From NCBI GenBank assembly GCA_037043235.1, contig JAWRVZ010000004.1:5516001-5580000 (forward strand): a DNA stretch of 64,000 nucleotides, in the 5' to 3' direction. The notes below the pieces were generated by a model that searched no databases, was not told the origin of the DNA, and saw nothing but the letters and a program-made list of their open reading frames with translations. Source of the DNA: Rhodeus uyekii. Taxonomy: Eukaryota > Chordata > Actinopteri > Cypriniformes > Acheilognathidae. This document shows, piece after piece, positions 11,630 to 23,030 of this stretch. The position numbers were made by a program, and so were the translations under genes. Position 1 is the first letter of the stretch; each line of letters begins with the position of its first letter.

Positions 11630-12000
11630 GCCTTCATAAGCAATGGTTTTTCCATTCATAACTTAATTGATACTTCTCTATTCATCGAAAAAAAAAAAAT
11701 GCATCAGTTTCCATAAAAATACTAAGCAGCACAACAGTTTATTATTGCTAATTATTAGAAATGTTTCTTGAACACCAAAAAAGCATATTAAAATGATTTC
11801 TGTGACACTAAAGACTGGAGTAATGAAGCTGGAAAATCAGCTTTACCATTGCAGGAATAAATAACTTCCCTAATTGAACAATTTAAATGTAAATTTCTCT
11901 TTAAAAATGTCACAATATTTCAGGTTTGATTGTATTTTTGATCAAATAAATGCAGCTTTGGTGAGCATAAGAGATTTAACTGACGCCAAACCTTTGAACA
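11630..12000 (+). repeat. Dispersed cyprinid repeat (opposite orientation to 4387-4815), 5' truncated
   Basis: Contains TAAGCAGCACAACAG, AGAAATGTTTCTTGAACACC, AGACTGGAGTAATGAAGCTG, TTTTTGATCAAATAAATGCA and GGTGAGCATAAGAG in the order known for this family, ending with a decayed terminal repeat (ACGCCAAACCTTTGAACAAT). Confidence 0.75.
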
Positions 12001-12690
12001 ATATTATATGTCCATCACTCATATCACAATCATACTTTACACATTCTTAACCATTCTGATTATGCAGTGCCCTCTGTCAACACCAACATCTTGAGAAGAA
12101 TAATTGATGTACTGCATAATGTGTAGGCAAAACTGCTGAACTTATCGTTGTATAAAATATTAGCAGTCATTCAAATATTAACAAAATAGGGCTTGATGCA
12201 AAACTTTGTAGTTTTCCTAAACACCAATTTTTTTTATTCATGTCACACATTTTTAAGATCCATTTCTTGATCACAACCATAGTTTATAGCCCCTCTGACA
12301 TAATGTTTCCTCTCTCTCTCTTTTCTCATCCATTCTCTTCTCTCCTTTGACCACAGATCCTGTGTACTATTAATATCAATAACCCACAAATTCCATTTCC
12401 CCATGCAGAGACAGAGAGTAAGCGTAGTGACTGAGGAAAGAGCAAAATCTCCCAATACAGATTCGGTTCTCTTTTTGTGAGAAAGATCTAATTGGACAGG
12501 AGAGAGTGGAGGCAGATACCGTCTGGTTTGCTCAGAAAAAGAGAGCGAGAGAGTGGCATTTTTAGCTCAGTGAGCAAGAGGGAGAATAAACGCATCGCTT
12601 AAAGTCTGTGAACACTCACCCATGAACATAACCCAGTGCTCCGCAAACCAAATCCAAACAATTCCAGCGTCCCACACTTTGATTCACACT
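12001..12690. other. Non-coding spacer with a small inverted repeat
   Basis: ATTATGCAGT at 12059-12068 and its exact inverse at 12111-12120 form a 10-bp inverted repeat. From 12290 onward the strand is rich in short purine and pyrimidine runs. No gene. Confidence 0.4.
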
Positions 12691-13050
12691 ATAACAAAAG
12701 TCCTCTCTTCACCAGCTGCCTCTTTATCAAGTTGTAAGTGAGGTGTGAGCAGTGTGCAACCGACAGCCTTGCCCCGTTTGCGCTCTCTGGCTCGCACACA
12801 CATGCACTCTCGTCTCGGGGGCTGGAGGTATGTGGTCTAAACACAACAAAAGCCAGAGTCGAAGATTGAATATGCAGGAAGAGGGCCTCAGTTTGCATAA
12901 ACACAAACAGTCAGCAAATGAAGGGCTGGCACCGATCGTACCAGTGACTGCTGGGAAACGCATACCTGTTCCGTTCTGGCCCTGGACTACTTTAATCAAA
13001 CTGCTGAGGAAGAATGGACAACAGTGGAGATCAACTCAATGTTTGGTTTG
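12691..13050. other. Candidate conserved non-coding block
   Basis: Higher GC and CpG than its flanks, with frames open on both strands for 70-100 codons but no recognisable protein or splice pattern. Open frames on both strands at once are typical of composition rather than coding. Classed as possibly regulatory on composition only. Confidence 0.25.
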
Positions 13051-15290
13051 ATGATCCACAAAGGAGTAAGTGCATTATTATTTTGTAATTTATTGGAAAA
13101 TGTTCAAATATATTTCATTCCATTCCTCCAACAAAAAGTTCTGCACTGAATTGAAACAAAAAAATAAAAATTAAATAAATTAAATATATGATAAGTTTTT
13201 TTCCAAAAAGCTTAATTTTTGGAAAATTAGTTCTTAATATTCTAAATTTCTAAAAAGAAAATTAAGGTTGATTATATCTTAGTTTCAATTTCTACACTCC
13301 CCATGATTCTTGACTCAATGTTAAAGAAAGCTTTATGCCAAAAAAAAAGAAGTAGTTATAAATACAGAAAAAATTTGTGTGTGATCCTTTCATTTTAAAG
13401 TTTTTTCAATTATTTATACTGAAAACTATGTCTTCATAAAAATTAACAAACCTTTTTTATTACAACTAAATCCATAATGATGCCATTATGAGAACTCCTA
13501 AAATGTTCTATATATGAAGCAACTGAAAGAACCATTTAAGATTCTATAAAGAATCCTTTCTTATAAGAGTGATAAGCTTCAGTTCTTAAAATAAATACTG
13601 CTTTGTTTGCATCTGATTCCTGCACCTGATGTTTCCAATTTTCTTACAAGCTTAGGTTCTTTGTGTTATTTGTAAAACCTTACAAATTCATATGGAGATA
13701 AAAGCAACTTTTGACAAAGGTGGAGGTGAAAAGGACAGTGCAGTTCAATAATGTTATGTTTTTTCTTCTGGCAACTCTCCCTCGACCTTAAAGTGGCTGT
13801 TGAGAGATGCAAAGTCACATGATCGACAGTAAGCCGAGTAATCACGACTCATTCGTGCAAAGAATCCCGAGCCTGACACTCATTCAAAAACACTTTCCCA
13901 TGTGTGACTTTAACAGCTCGCTTAAAAAGAGCAGAGCCAAAAAACTACGGAGGAGAGATAGAGAAAGATGGGGAGAGAAAAGGGGAAGAGAACGGGGTTG
14001 ACGGATGAGGTGAATGAGAAAGGGAAAAAAACAGAGGGAGCTCAGACAGGACCTCCAGAAAATAAACAGGGTGTCTTGTTTCAAAGGCGAGGGGGACACA
14101 CAGGCATTCCATTGTTCAAGCCAATTATCAGAGGCAAATAATAACAGCAGATGGATTCAGCAAGGCCAAAGAACGAGTGAGTGAGAAGTGGAGAGCTGCA
14201 GAACAGATGATGAAATGTGAGGACGAGGAGGAGGAGGGGTCAAGACTACCCTAAAGCCTCACACACCAGATGTGAACAGGGATGGTGCACAAACACAAAC
14301 TTGCACCAAAAATGTTTAGGGAGAAGCTCAATGATATTATTCTACTTTATTATTTAATGATTCAAATATTATTGCAAGATTTTTTTTCTTAACAATACAG
14401 AGAGGGCAAGAATGCAATTGTGACATGACCAGGATTCAAAACTGCAATTTCCACAAATTCCACATAAAAAAATAAAATAAAATAAAAAACTGTCCCACAA
14501 TTATGATGATGACTTCAATCTAACAACAACGACTACTATTATTGTGATTGTTACCATTACTAGAAGTAACTGATGTTGAAGCTAAATTTTTTAATTCCTA
14601 CGTTTACATTTTACATGAAACAATCACTTATAATTCCACTGACTTTTGGGATTAAAAAAAAAACATTTACTTACTATAATACATTTAGTTCTCCTACAAA
14701 AAGTCCAGCATTAATTTATAACAATTTACACATTTATTTAGAAAGAATTACATCTGATCATTCCAGTTTCTCCAAGCTTTAAAATTAAATAAATTTAAGC
14801 CTGATTATGTTTTATAGTTACACATTTTCCTACAAGCTTCAGTTTTTCATTTAACAATACAAAAAAAACATACATGTTTGCTGATGAGATGCGAGCTGAA
14901 TCAAAATTGCATTATTGTATTGCATCAAAAAAGTGCTTTTGCTTTGAGCTCCTGAGTAAGGGCTATGTGTTATATGTTGTTTTTTGTTTTTTTGGTGTAT
15001 TTTATTAGCAGCAGAGCTACAGGGGAAAGCCTCTGAAGCGAGAGGAACGGGCAACTCAATATGCTGAAGGATGTGTCATATCGCTGCTCAACTGACAGCC
15101 CAAGTGTGTGCGTAAGAGGAGGGGGGGGGGGCTTTTTCAGCCTAAAACAAAACGCATCCTCAATGTGCCCCTGTCAAGGGTGGGAGATGTCTTCAGATAG
15201 TGGCACAAAAGATCAACCGTTCCTTTTCAGCCGAGAGAAAAGAAAGAAAGTTTTCGTTTCATTAACTCAAGACTAAAGCGTAATTATCTC
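13051..15290. other. Non-coding spacer, AT-rich with a purine-rich patch
   Basis: 13080-13620 is AT-rich; GAACCATTTAAGATTCTATA near 13530 resembles a small common fish repeat. A purine-rich patch lies at 13935-14050 and A/G-rich DNA near 14220. A run of eleven G lies at 15121-15131. No gene recognised. Confidence 0.4.
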
Positions 15291-16270
15291 CCTATGGGCC
15301 GCAATCACCAAAAGAAGGATAATAGAACTGAAAGCACTTTCCACTCCACTCATCTAAGCGGTTCTTTTCTTCTCTCTCTTTTTTTTCCACTTGTTTTTTC
15401 TTCTCCGCCCTCAGATGAGATTAACCAATCGAATAATGGCAACAGATTGCGGGGGCAAGAGGAAAATACAACTTTCAGAATGGTGTCTGTTTGAGAGCTT
15501 TAAAAGATCTGCCGTTATCTGGCTTAGTGTTCTTCTACTTGTCAGCGAAATGGTTTCCTTTCCTTTCGTCTGGCATCTCTGTTCCTCTTTATCTCTCTCT
15601 CGCTGACTTTGGAAAGGGATGGAGGAAAAACGGGGTGAGGGAGGTTAGGCCGCTAAGTCACCCTGGCTCTGCCTAAAATGAGCAATTTCACAAATTTGAG
15701 ATTAGAATCAGATAAAAACGCAAACATTTTAGAAGTATATCCCTTTTTTCTCAATTACTAACAGACTGCTACTTAAAGGTGCTTGTAGCGCTAGCCCCAA
15801 GTTAAGTCCCTGTCCAGAAACACAGAGCAGGCCTTGAATTTAATTAGCTTATGAAAATAATTGCCATTAGCGCAACTCTAAAATGGTTTGGCGCACCACG
15901 CCACGACGAGTGGAGAAAATCTCTCCTTTCTGGACAGGGAGACAAAGAAATAGTGCGAAAAAAGGGAATTGGCAGGCCAAGCGACTGTTTTGTGCACTGA
16001 CACAGAGGTCGAGTTAATTAGACTATTGTCATTTTAATCAGGACAGCTTCTCGATCAGCCTTCCCGCAAAGAGAGAGCGCACGCATGTCGACGGCACGCT
16101 CAGGGCCTCTGCTCTGTGTGTGCGTGCCGGTTCTACGGGCTCGCTACGCTAATGAGCGACACCATAGAAACAAAGCCCCCGAAGGACCACCGGGGGAAAC
16201 TCCTCACCCTTCTCTCTGCTCACTTCTCTGTTCATTTGAAAATAATTTAAATATCAAATATTTGAAATCA
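15291..16270. promoter_or_regulatory. Candidate enhancer cluster with homeodomain motifs and a 14-bp inverted repeat
   Basis: A compositionally distinct 1-kb block with many CpGs and little simple repeat. TAATTAGC at about 15840 and TTAATTAGA at about 16013 are homeodomain-type cores. A perfect inverted repeat (TCCCTGTCCAGAAA at 15807-15820 and its inverse at 15927-15940) brackets 106 bases that include the first homeodomain core. At 15365-15412 a pyrimidine tract ending CCGCCCTCAG mimics a plus-strand acceptor and is followed by an ATG frame. These are visible facts; regulatory function and conservation are inferred. Confidence 0.4.
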
Positions 16271-18300
16271 TTTGCTTCTCCTTGGCTATCTGATATTGAA
16301 TGGCAAGTCTTTCATGTCGCCTTTATTATGTTCATAAACCGGCATTAAAATTCAGAACTATCATTACAACTGACTATATTTATTACAGCAACTATCATTT
16401 CAGTCCAAACCACGGATTGTTTTCAGATAACTATGAATATTTAATTCCGACAAGACATTGTTATGCAAAAATATCCACAGTGAGAGCTGCAGAACCATAA
16501 ATGAATAAATTCCATTCAAACAGTCATGGAAACAGGATGTTTTTAACATGTACATAATCACATTGTACAATAACACATAATTCCAATCAAAAAACTATTT
16601 TGTTCACATTTTATATTTTTATTTCTGGGTGTACCACAAGAGGCAAAACCTTTTAAAATTACACATTGGCTAAAACGGCTAGATCTCAAAACATCTCAGA
16701 CATTAACTGCGCATCGCATTAGGTTGACTTTTTGATTTGAATATGCCTCCCCGGGACATTATCGGTTTGGTTTATCTCGATGTACCCCGTAGCATTGTAG
16801 CATATGGGTGACAATGCCATCTAACCTTGGTTTTTACAGAAAATTCTCTCAAGAGTTAACTCTTGGTTGCCATTATGAGTAAATTACGTTTCCAAATGAT
16901 GTGTGCCTTCAGTCATTTTTACATTTGAACACAAACCTTAAAACCACAGACAGAAGTGCAAAACCCTAATTTTATCGTTTCATCAAATTGCAAATCTATC
17001 AAAAACACCTAGTTGCAACAAACTGCTGACAACTTAAAAACACATCAAAAGTTATCAATCTGCGAAAACATCAAAAGTCATCTCCCCCTCCTTACAAACT
17101 TCTTTTAAGTCTTGTACTGCCCAATTGGTCTACTTTGCAAGTAGCTGGAAAAATAATTCTCTAATTTATTTCTTAAACTCGAGATGAAAAACAGACTAAT
17201 GGCTCCGTCTTAATTTGGAATTTTCTTGCCATTTATCATCCTGCAGATAGTTCAACGTTTTATCATTCGTCATAAATATTTTAGGCAGTGTTAATATTAA
17301 TTTGATCAGATATTAATTTTACTCAAAAAGCAAGTAAAAATCAATTATTCAACAAAAGGAATGATCAGTAGAGCTGATGGGGGATTTTTTAAACCGCATT
17401 AAAAAGAGCAAATCGAGATCTACGCCTTCCCTCGTTATTGGTGTATGCGGTTAACAAAACAACAATATATACAGTCTTGTGCTGTAAACGCTGCGGAAAT
17501 TATTGTAAAATTGGTTAGTTGACAAACGTCACGAGACCAGCACAATCAAATCTTATTAGTTAACTCACTGACGTGCTGGGCAATATCATAGATTACACGA
17601 ATAAATTAAAACCTAATTTGGATGCCAATTCCAATGCTATTGAACATGCTATTCAGATCTTACTGGTTCACACCGTAAAAATAAAAATACATACTGTACA
17701 CCCCCTTGGGATAGATTAGTCACCTCCAAAAGTCCATTGCAGGCTAAATCACTATGATTATTGTTCATCTTGTGGGTTAGGGGATGTTCTCAACCTCTAT
17801 GCCAAGCCTCAATATGCAATTAGTCCTGACCAATTGTGCTATGGGCATGAACGGCACCTTAAATAAAGCAGCGATTATGTTACAGAATTAACAGACTAAC
17901 AAAAACACCCCAAGACTCATTTCTTTAGAAAATGTTTTTTAAAATCTATAAAAGTTTCTCTTTCAACCTACTTTTTATGCTTATTAACATTGTAACATAC
18001 GGTTTATAGTCTATTCCAAATAAGAAATACCTTCTGCAGCAAGACACAAGTACAAATATTTCATTGAAATTAAGTTGATAAATGGTTAAATCAAGTGGCT
18101 GGACTATGACATTAGCTTTAAACAGTGTTCTAATGCAGCTCTTTTCCTTCAATTATTCATCTCTACGTTATTGCAAAGCACCTAGAAAAGAATTAAAAAC
18201 CGCTGATTCCTCCTAATTAATGCTCTTGCTGATACCAGCTACAGATGTCTTAGATTTCTCTGGTAATGTTTCACTCTGTTTAACCCTGTCAAACATTCAG
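16271..18300. other. Non-coding spacer with small complex islands
   Basis: Mostly AT-rich. Islands at about 16735-16830 and 17695-17865 are free of simple repeats and have mixed composition, which would suit short conserved elements. No gene or transposon recognised. Confidence 0.35.
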
Positions 18301-18495
18301 CCAGTCTGTTTTTTTCCCCAGTCTTTCTCCCTCTCCTAACCCCTCTATTTCTCCTGTCTATCCATCCCATCCACAGCACAGTCTGTCTTGTCTCTATCTC
18401 TCCTACTAAATCACCACTTGATGTTTCTTAATTTATTCCACTCTTTCTCTCCTTTCTCCCCCTCTCTTTCCCTCCCACTCACGGACACACACTCT
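18301..18495. repeat. Pyrimidine-rich low-complexity tract
   Basis: A C/T-rich stretch of nearly 200 bases (TCTCC, CTCTCT and CCATCC words), followed by short CA repeats. It mimics splice acceptors on the plus strand but has no exon behind it. Confidence 0.7.
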
Positions 18496-18695
18496 CACAT
18501 ACACGGCGAAGAGGGGGAGTGGTGTGTTTTCTTTGGGTGAAACGTACGTTACTGTGAGAGAGGAGACTTTAAATAAACATCAGCACAGCATGGCCACAAT
18601 AGAGTCTTTTGTGTTGAAATGTGGGGAGAAATTATGATGTTTTGAGGGCCAATTTCAGCTCTGCAGCAATATGGATAACTCTAAAGCAGGTTTGT

Positions 18696-19260
18696 TCAGT
18701 CAAAAACGATAACTCTGTCATCATTTACTATTCCTCATGTCATTCCAAACTTGTATGACACGCTTTCTTTCTGATTCTGAAGTCTATACTGGTCAGATCT
18801 GCCAGTGCAATTACAATAAAGGACTTTCAAGCTTTGAAAAAGAACACAAAATCTCAGTTACCCATACAGTATGACTAATTTGATATTCTTTGTGTGAGAA
18901 ACATTTAAGCACATTTAAACGTAATCTATTAACCACTAGAACCGGATTGAGTCATTGAGATTAATGCTAGAACAAAACATTTTAATTTGAGAACGAATCA
19001 TTGATGGATTAATTTAAAAGAATCATCCAGGAAATTAATATTGCTGATACTCTTGTGAATGCTCCAAGAAAAGCTAGGGAGGATGTCAAGATTTTCGGTG
19101 AATAACGATTAAAAAGCTGACAATTTATGGTAGTTTTGCATATTTTGTCACTCTTAAACACTCCATTGTGTGAACAAAATATCTGTTTTCTGAGAAAGAA
19201 AGCAAATCATTCAGGTTTGGAATGACACGAGGGTCAGTAAATAATGACAATTACATCTTT
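18696..19260. repeat. Inverted pair of palindromic MITE-like repeat arms
   Basis: 18715-18790 carries CTGTCATCATTTACTATTCC then CTCATGTCATTCCAAACTTG (left arm). 19195-19250 carries TCATTCAGGTTTGGAATGAC then GAGGGTCAGTAAATAATGAC (right arm, inverse). Together they are the two ends of the palindromic cyprinid repeat, with a diverged or replaced centre. Confidence 0.6.
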
Positions 19261-20015
19261 GCTCCATTAAGTTCCAACTTACTTAAAACTCCACATAGTC
19301 TTAAGAATATATACACCAAAATGCACTATCCATTGTTTTAAAACACAAGTCAATACTTTAACTATTTTTCATAAAAGAACTTACCAGTATTTCTATGCAG
19401 CTTCAACACTTCAACACCTTTATCTCCCACTATTCTGAGAAATGGTCGTATCCGTTTCTGCTTCCCACCGGCCTGTGTTCGCTCTTTGTTCCAACACACT
19501 CCACACCAACAAATAACACTCTATGCAAAGTAATGCCTGCAAATTGTTTTCGATCCATATTTGAATATTTAAATGCTTCACTTTAGATCTAGATATCTGG
19601 CAGTAATTTCCATACAAGTATGAAGCAGGTACACACACTACATGATAGCGGTTTGTCATTTTTTCCCTGGCTGACAAAGATCAATCAGATACATACCAAA
19701 CACTCACACTGCTATCATTGTGACGTTTTTAGAAACACTGGGTAGCCAAACTAACACAATAAGTGCCCAAAGTCTGAAGTAAGTGTTGTGGGTACAAGGA
19801 TCAAAACAGCCGCCTACACTACGCCATTTAACCAAATTGGATGCGTTGATAATATTACATTTACATATAGCATAACTGCAAGTTCTGGGTGATTATTGTT
19901 GAAAACTGGCCTAGAGATACATGTAAGTAACCTGTGTTAAATTCAAGAGTGCCTGAAGGAAGCACAAAAAAAAATAAAAAATTTCCAACATGGGTCAACA
20001 CTGCAAGGTCAAACT
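19261..20015. other. Non-coding spacer, nothing recognised
   Basis: AT-rich. Frames open on both strands around 19395-19677 show no known protein. Confidence 0.4.
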
Positions 20016-20300
20016 AGCAGTTGAAGTTGGCAAATAGATTCAGGGCCCATCATCCCATCCAGCTTAGCATTTAAACATCCTCATCGGGTCAACAAGAACG
20101 ATCTACGCCCGTAGTTCTCCTCGGTTATGCAAGGCCACGCTATTTGCTTAAAAAGATGGACAGATTATGCTGGAAGGATCGTAATCCTGGGACCGAGCAT
20201 GCTGGCTAGCGTTTGTTACTTTGTGCGACTGGCGGAAAAAAGGCACGTTGGATTTTCAGATTTTGAGAAGGACAAGATGAGAGATGCTTTGATCTTTAGA
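20016..20300. other. Candidate conserved non-coding block
   Basis: Mixed composition with CpGs (ACGATCTACGCCCG, GGATCGTAATCC) and a CTTAGCATTTAAAC word, in contrast to AT-rich flanks. No frame or splice structure. Tentatively regulatory. Confidence 0.25.
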
Positions 20301-20750
20301 CTTTGAGAGGGAGATACTGACTCGGTGCTGTCTATCTGTCTCTAAAGAAAAAATATAGATGACTGAATATCTTGCAAAAATGCCAGGAATAAGTGTGTGA
20401 AGATGAAGATATTTTTTTGGGGGAAAAGATATGAACCTCCAAATTTGATATACTAGATAGAAAGATGGATTGCCATAATGTGCATTTTAAATGACAATAT
20501 TTTAAAAAAGCATCTGGTACAGAGGCATCTTTCTGATTTTATATATGCATGTGTGTATGTGTGTGTGAAAAACAAAAATATAATTTTGTGTGAAATGTAT
20601 TTTTTCGTGTATGCATGCATATGTGTATGTATGTGTAAACATAAAATATATAAAATGCATGTATGAGAGAGAGAGTGTGATTATATAGAAGAGATAAACT
20701 TATTTTTTTATTTTAATTCTAAAAATAACAATATAACCGTTTAACACCAA
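20301..20750. other. AT-rich spacer with TG/TA microsatellite patches
   Basis: Short GTGTATGTGTG, ATGCATGCATATG and GAGAGAG patches at 20540-20680. No gene. Confidence 0.5.
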
Positions 20751-20754
20751 GTCA

Positions 20755-21790
20755 AATGGAAGCGGTAACAAGTGCACTGGAGAGGCAACAGTAAGACAAC
20801 TCCAAAAACTGAATGATTTTGCTGGTGGTGGCCATGGACCTTTGTTCTCTCCTTTTTCTTCCTGATTGATACGTTTTTAGTTTGGGATTTTTTGGGGTCC
20901 TCTTCACCGTCTGTAGCTTGAGGCAGTACCTGTAACCCAATCAGGCTTCACAGACCATCCTGCTGCTTCAAGATGGCAAATTCATTCATATCTTTGCAAG
21001 TTTGGTTTGGTGTGTCTCCCAGCACAGTTTTAAGAGCATGGAGGAGACACTGGGGAAAAAGGACACAAAGAGAGCGGGACGTAGAAGGGCAAAACCCAGC
21101 AACAGGACTGGTACCTGCTCTTTTGTCCGAGGAGGAATAACAAAACGACCTCCAGCAGGTTACTTTAGTGCATGTTTCTGACCATACAGTCATAAACAGA
21201 CATCGAGAGCGTAGCATGAGGGTCTGACGTCCTCTAGTGGGACCTGTGCTCACAGCTCAGCACCGTGCAGCTTGATTGGCATTGGCCAGAAAACAGTAGA
21301 ATCGTGAAAATCCCAGAATCGTGCCCGTTTCTCTTCACCAATGAGAGCAGGTTCACACTAAGCATATGTGACAGACATTAAGGATTGGGGAACTCCTTCA
21401 CGTCTTATGCTGCGTGCAACATCATCTAGCATGGAGGATCGGACAGACCAGCCAATGGTTAGCCCTTACTGCTGTTAGGTATCGTGAATAAATCCTCAGA
21501 GCCATTGCCAGACCTTTTGCTGGTGCAGTGGACCCTGGCTCCATGAAGTGGCCTTATGTGACTAGAGGGTCTAACAGTTTTTAGATGACGAAAGAATTGA
21601 TGCCATTCACTGTCCTCAGACCTGAACCCAATTGAGAACCTCAGGGACATTATGCAGCGGTGCATCTGAAGTCACCAAGAAGCACCACATACTGTTCAGG
21701 AGCTCACTGACGCCCTGATCCAGGTCTGGGCAGACCTCATTACATTATTAGTTGCTGTGATTAAGTTGCTTTTTTTTTCAGCGTGTTGAG
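20755..21790 (+). pseudogene. Tc1-like transposase pseudogene, second family
   Basis: The sequence follows a well-known fish Tc1-like element in the plus direction: a leader with GAGGCAACAGTAAGACAAC and TGGTGGTGGCCATGGACC; then a broken frame with GVSPSTVLRAWRRH (helix-turn-helix end), RPLVGPVLTAQHRAA (DNA-binding to catalytic linker) and a region like the first catalytic segment; then SQRPEPNSEP-like remnants over TCCTCAGACCTGAACCCAAT (SPDLNPIENL in the intact family); and finally TVQELTDALIQVWADLI. Multiple stops and frameshifts occur. A block between about 21,435 and 21,470, and another before 21,545, are shortened relative to the family, removing the second catalytic Asp. The transposase cannot be made from it. 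Confidence 0.85.
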
Positions 21791-22748
21791 GACTATGCTT
21801 TCCCGTGACAGTTGTCACATAACTTTGCTCTTAAATGTATATAAAAAGCTTTTTTAAATTCAATATTTCATTAATGGAGATGTGTGAGTTAAGTGATTCC
21901 TTAAATTTCTGAGCAGTGTGTATGCATATATGCGCATATATAAATTAACATGCATACCCACAAAATATAATTTTTAAACTGAAGAAAAAAGATTTTTTTA
22001 AAAATGTCATGTTTAACTGACATGGAGAAGAGTAGAGAGCTCTTTAAACGAGAACAAAGCTCGGAATATGAGAAAAGAAAGATAGTTAGGGAAGGGGGAG
22101 GGAAATGGCACTGAGGCAGGATGATATGGCAGGATTTGGCAGAGGCCTATAGGACGCCAGTGAAGGTGTCACTAATCTTTACGTGACCCAAGGGGAGAGA
22201 GAGAGCGCGCAAGGCAGTGAGAGAAACTGTCTGCTTCTTTAGATTCGGGGTGCTGTGATTCATCTGTTGCTTGTCACATTGGGTTTCAAGCGTCCGCGAG
22301 GCAGCCATGACCCCAAGCGGCACCCGTGTCCTCCGTCTGTGTATTTACAAACAGAGACAGGGCACAAACAGGCTGGGGTGAGTCGCTTTGGCAGAGCTGC
22401 GTGAAGGGGCGTATAACACCACCGAGCAGAGGGAGAGAAGGGGAGGACAGATGGGATTGACCCTTATGTCACCATTCTGGACAATATGACATTGCCAATG
22501 TGTGTGCGCGTGTATAAAAAAAAAAAAAAAAAAGAAAACAAAAGACTGCATCTGGAGTTTTAATCTAAAAACTAGTAAAGACGAGATAATCTGACTATAA
22601 TTAAATTAGCTAATTACAGCTGGAGTAAATAAACTGAACAGCTGTGCTATCGACTTAATGCTTGAACACACATATACATAAAACTATTCAAAAATGTGAG
22701 GTCAATAATTAAGCAGCAGTGGGGAGGATTCATTTATAAAAGGGCCAG
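21791..22748. other. Non-coding spacer with GA-rich and poly-A patches
   Basis: Short TA/TG patches at 21908-21940, GAGAGAGAGAGCGCGC at 22195-22210, and an A-run at 22517-22533. 22150-22480 is more GC-rich and complex, possibly regulatory. No gene. Confidence 0.4.
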
Positions 22749-23030
22749 GAAAGACATTTAAAATGTTACAAAATTCTTTAATTTTTATTCTCTTTCCTTT
22801 ATTAAATATTCTTTTTCCAAATAATGATTTCTGAAGGACCTGAAGACTGGAGAATGTTGCTGAAAATTCAGCTTTACCACATTAAAATAGAAAAAAGGTT
22901 ATTTTAAATTGCAATAATACAATATAACTATATTTTTAAATTCACAAATTCAGCATTGGTGAGCACAAGAAACTTACTAAAAAAAATAACTAACTTAAAA
23001 AAAATAACAGACCCCAAACTTTTGAAAAGT
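22749..23030 (+). repeat. Dispersed cyprinid repeat, internally deleted copy
   Basis: Starts with AAGACATTTAAAATGTTACA and carries GATTTCTGAAGGACCTGAAG, GCTGAAAATTCAGCTTTACC, TTGGTGAGCACAAGAAAC and the terminal ACCCCAAACTTTTGAAAAG. Same family and orientation as 11,630-12,000. Confidence 0.75.

Noticed and set aside
12689..13051. Three frames of 70-100 codons open on both strands
   Set aside because: Open frames on both strands reflect GC composition; no domain or splice sites support a gene.
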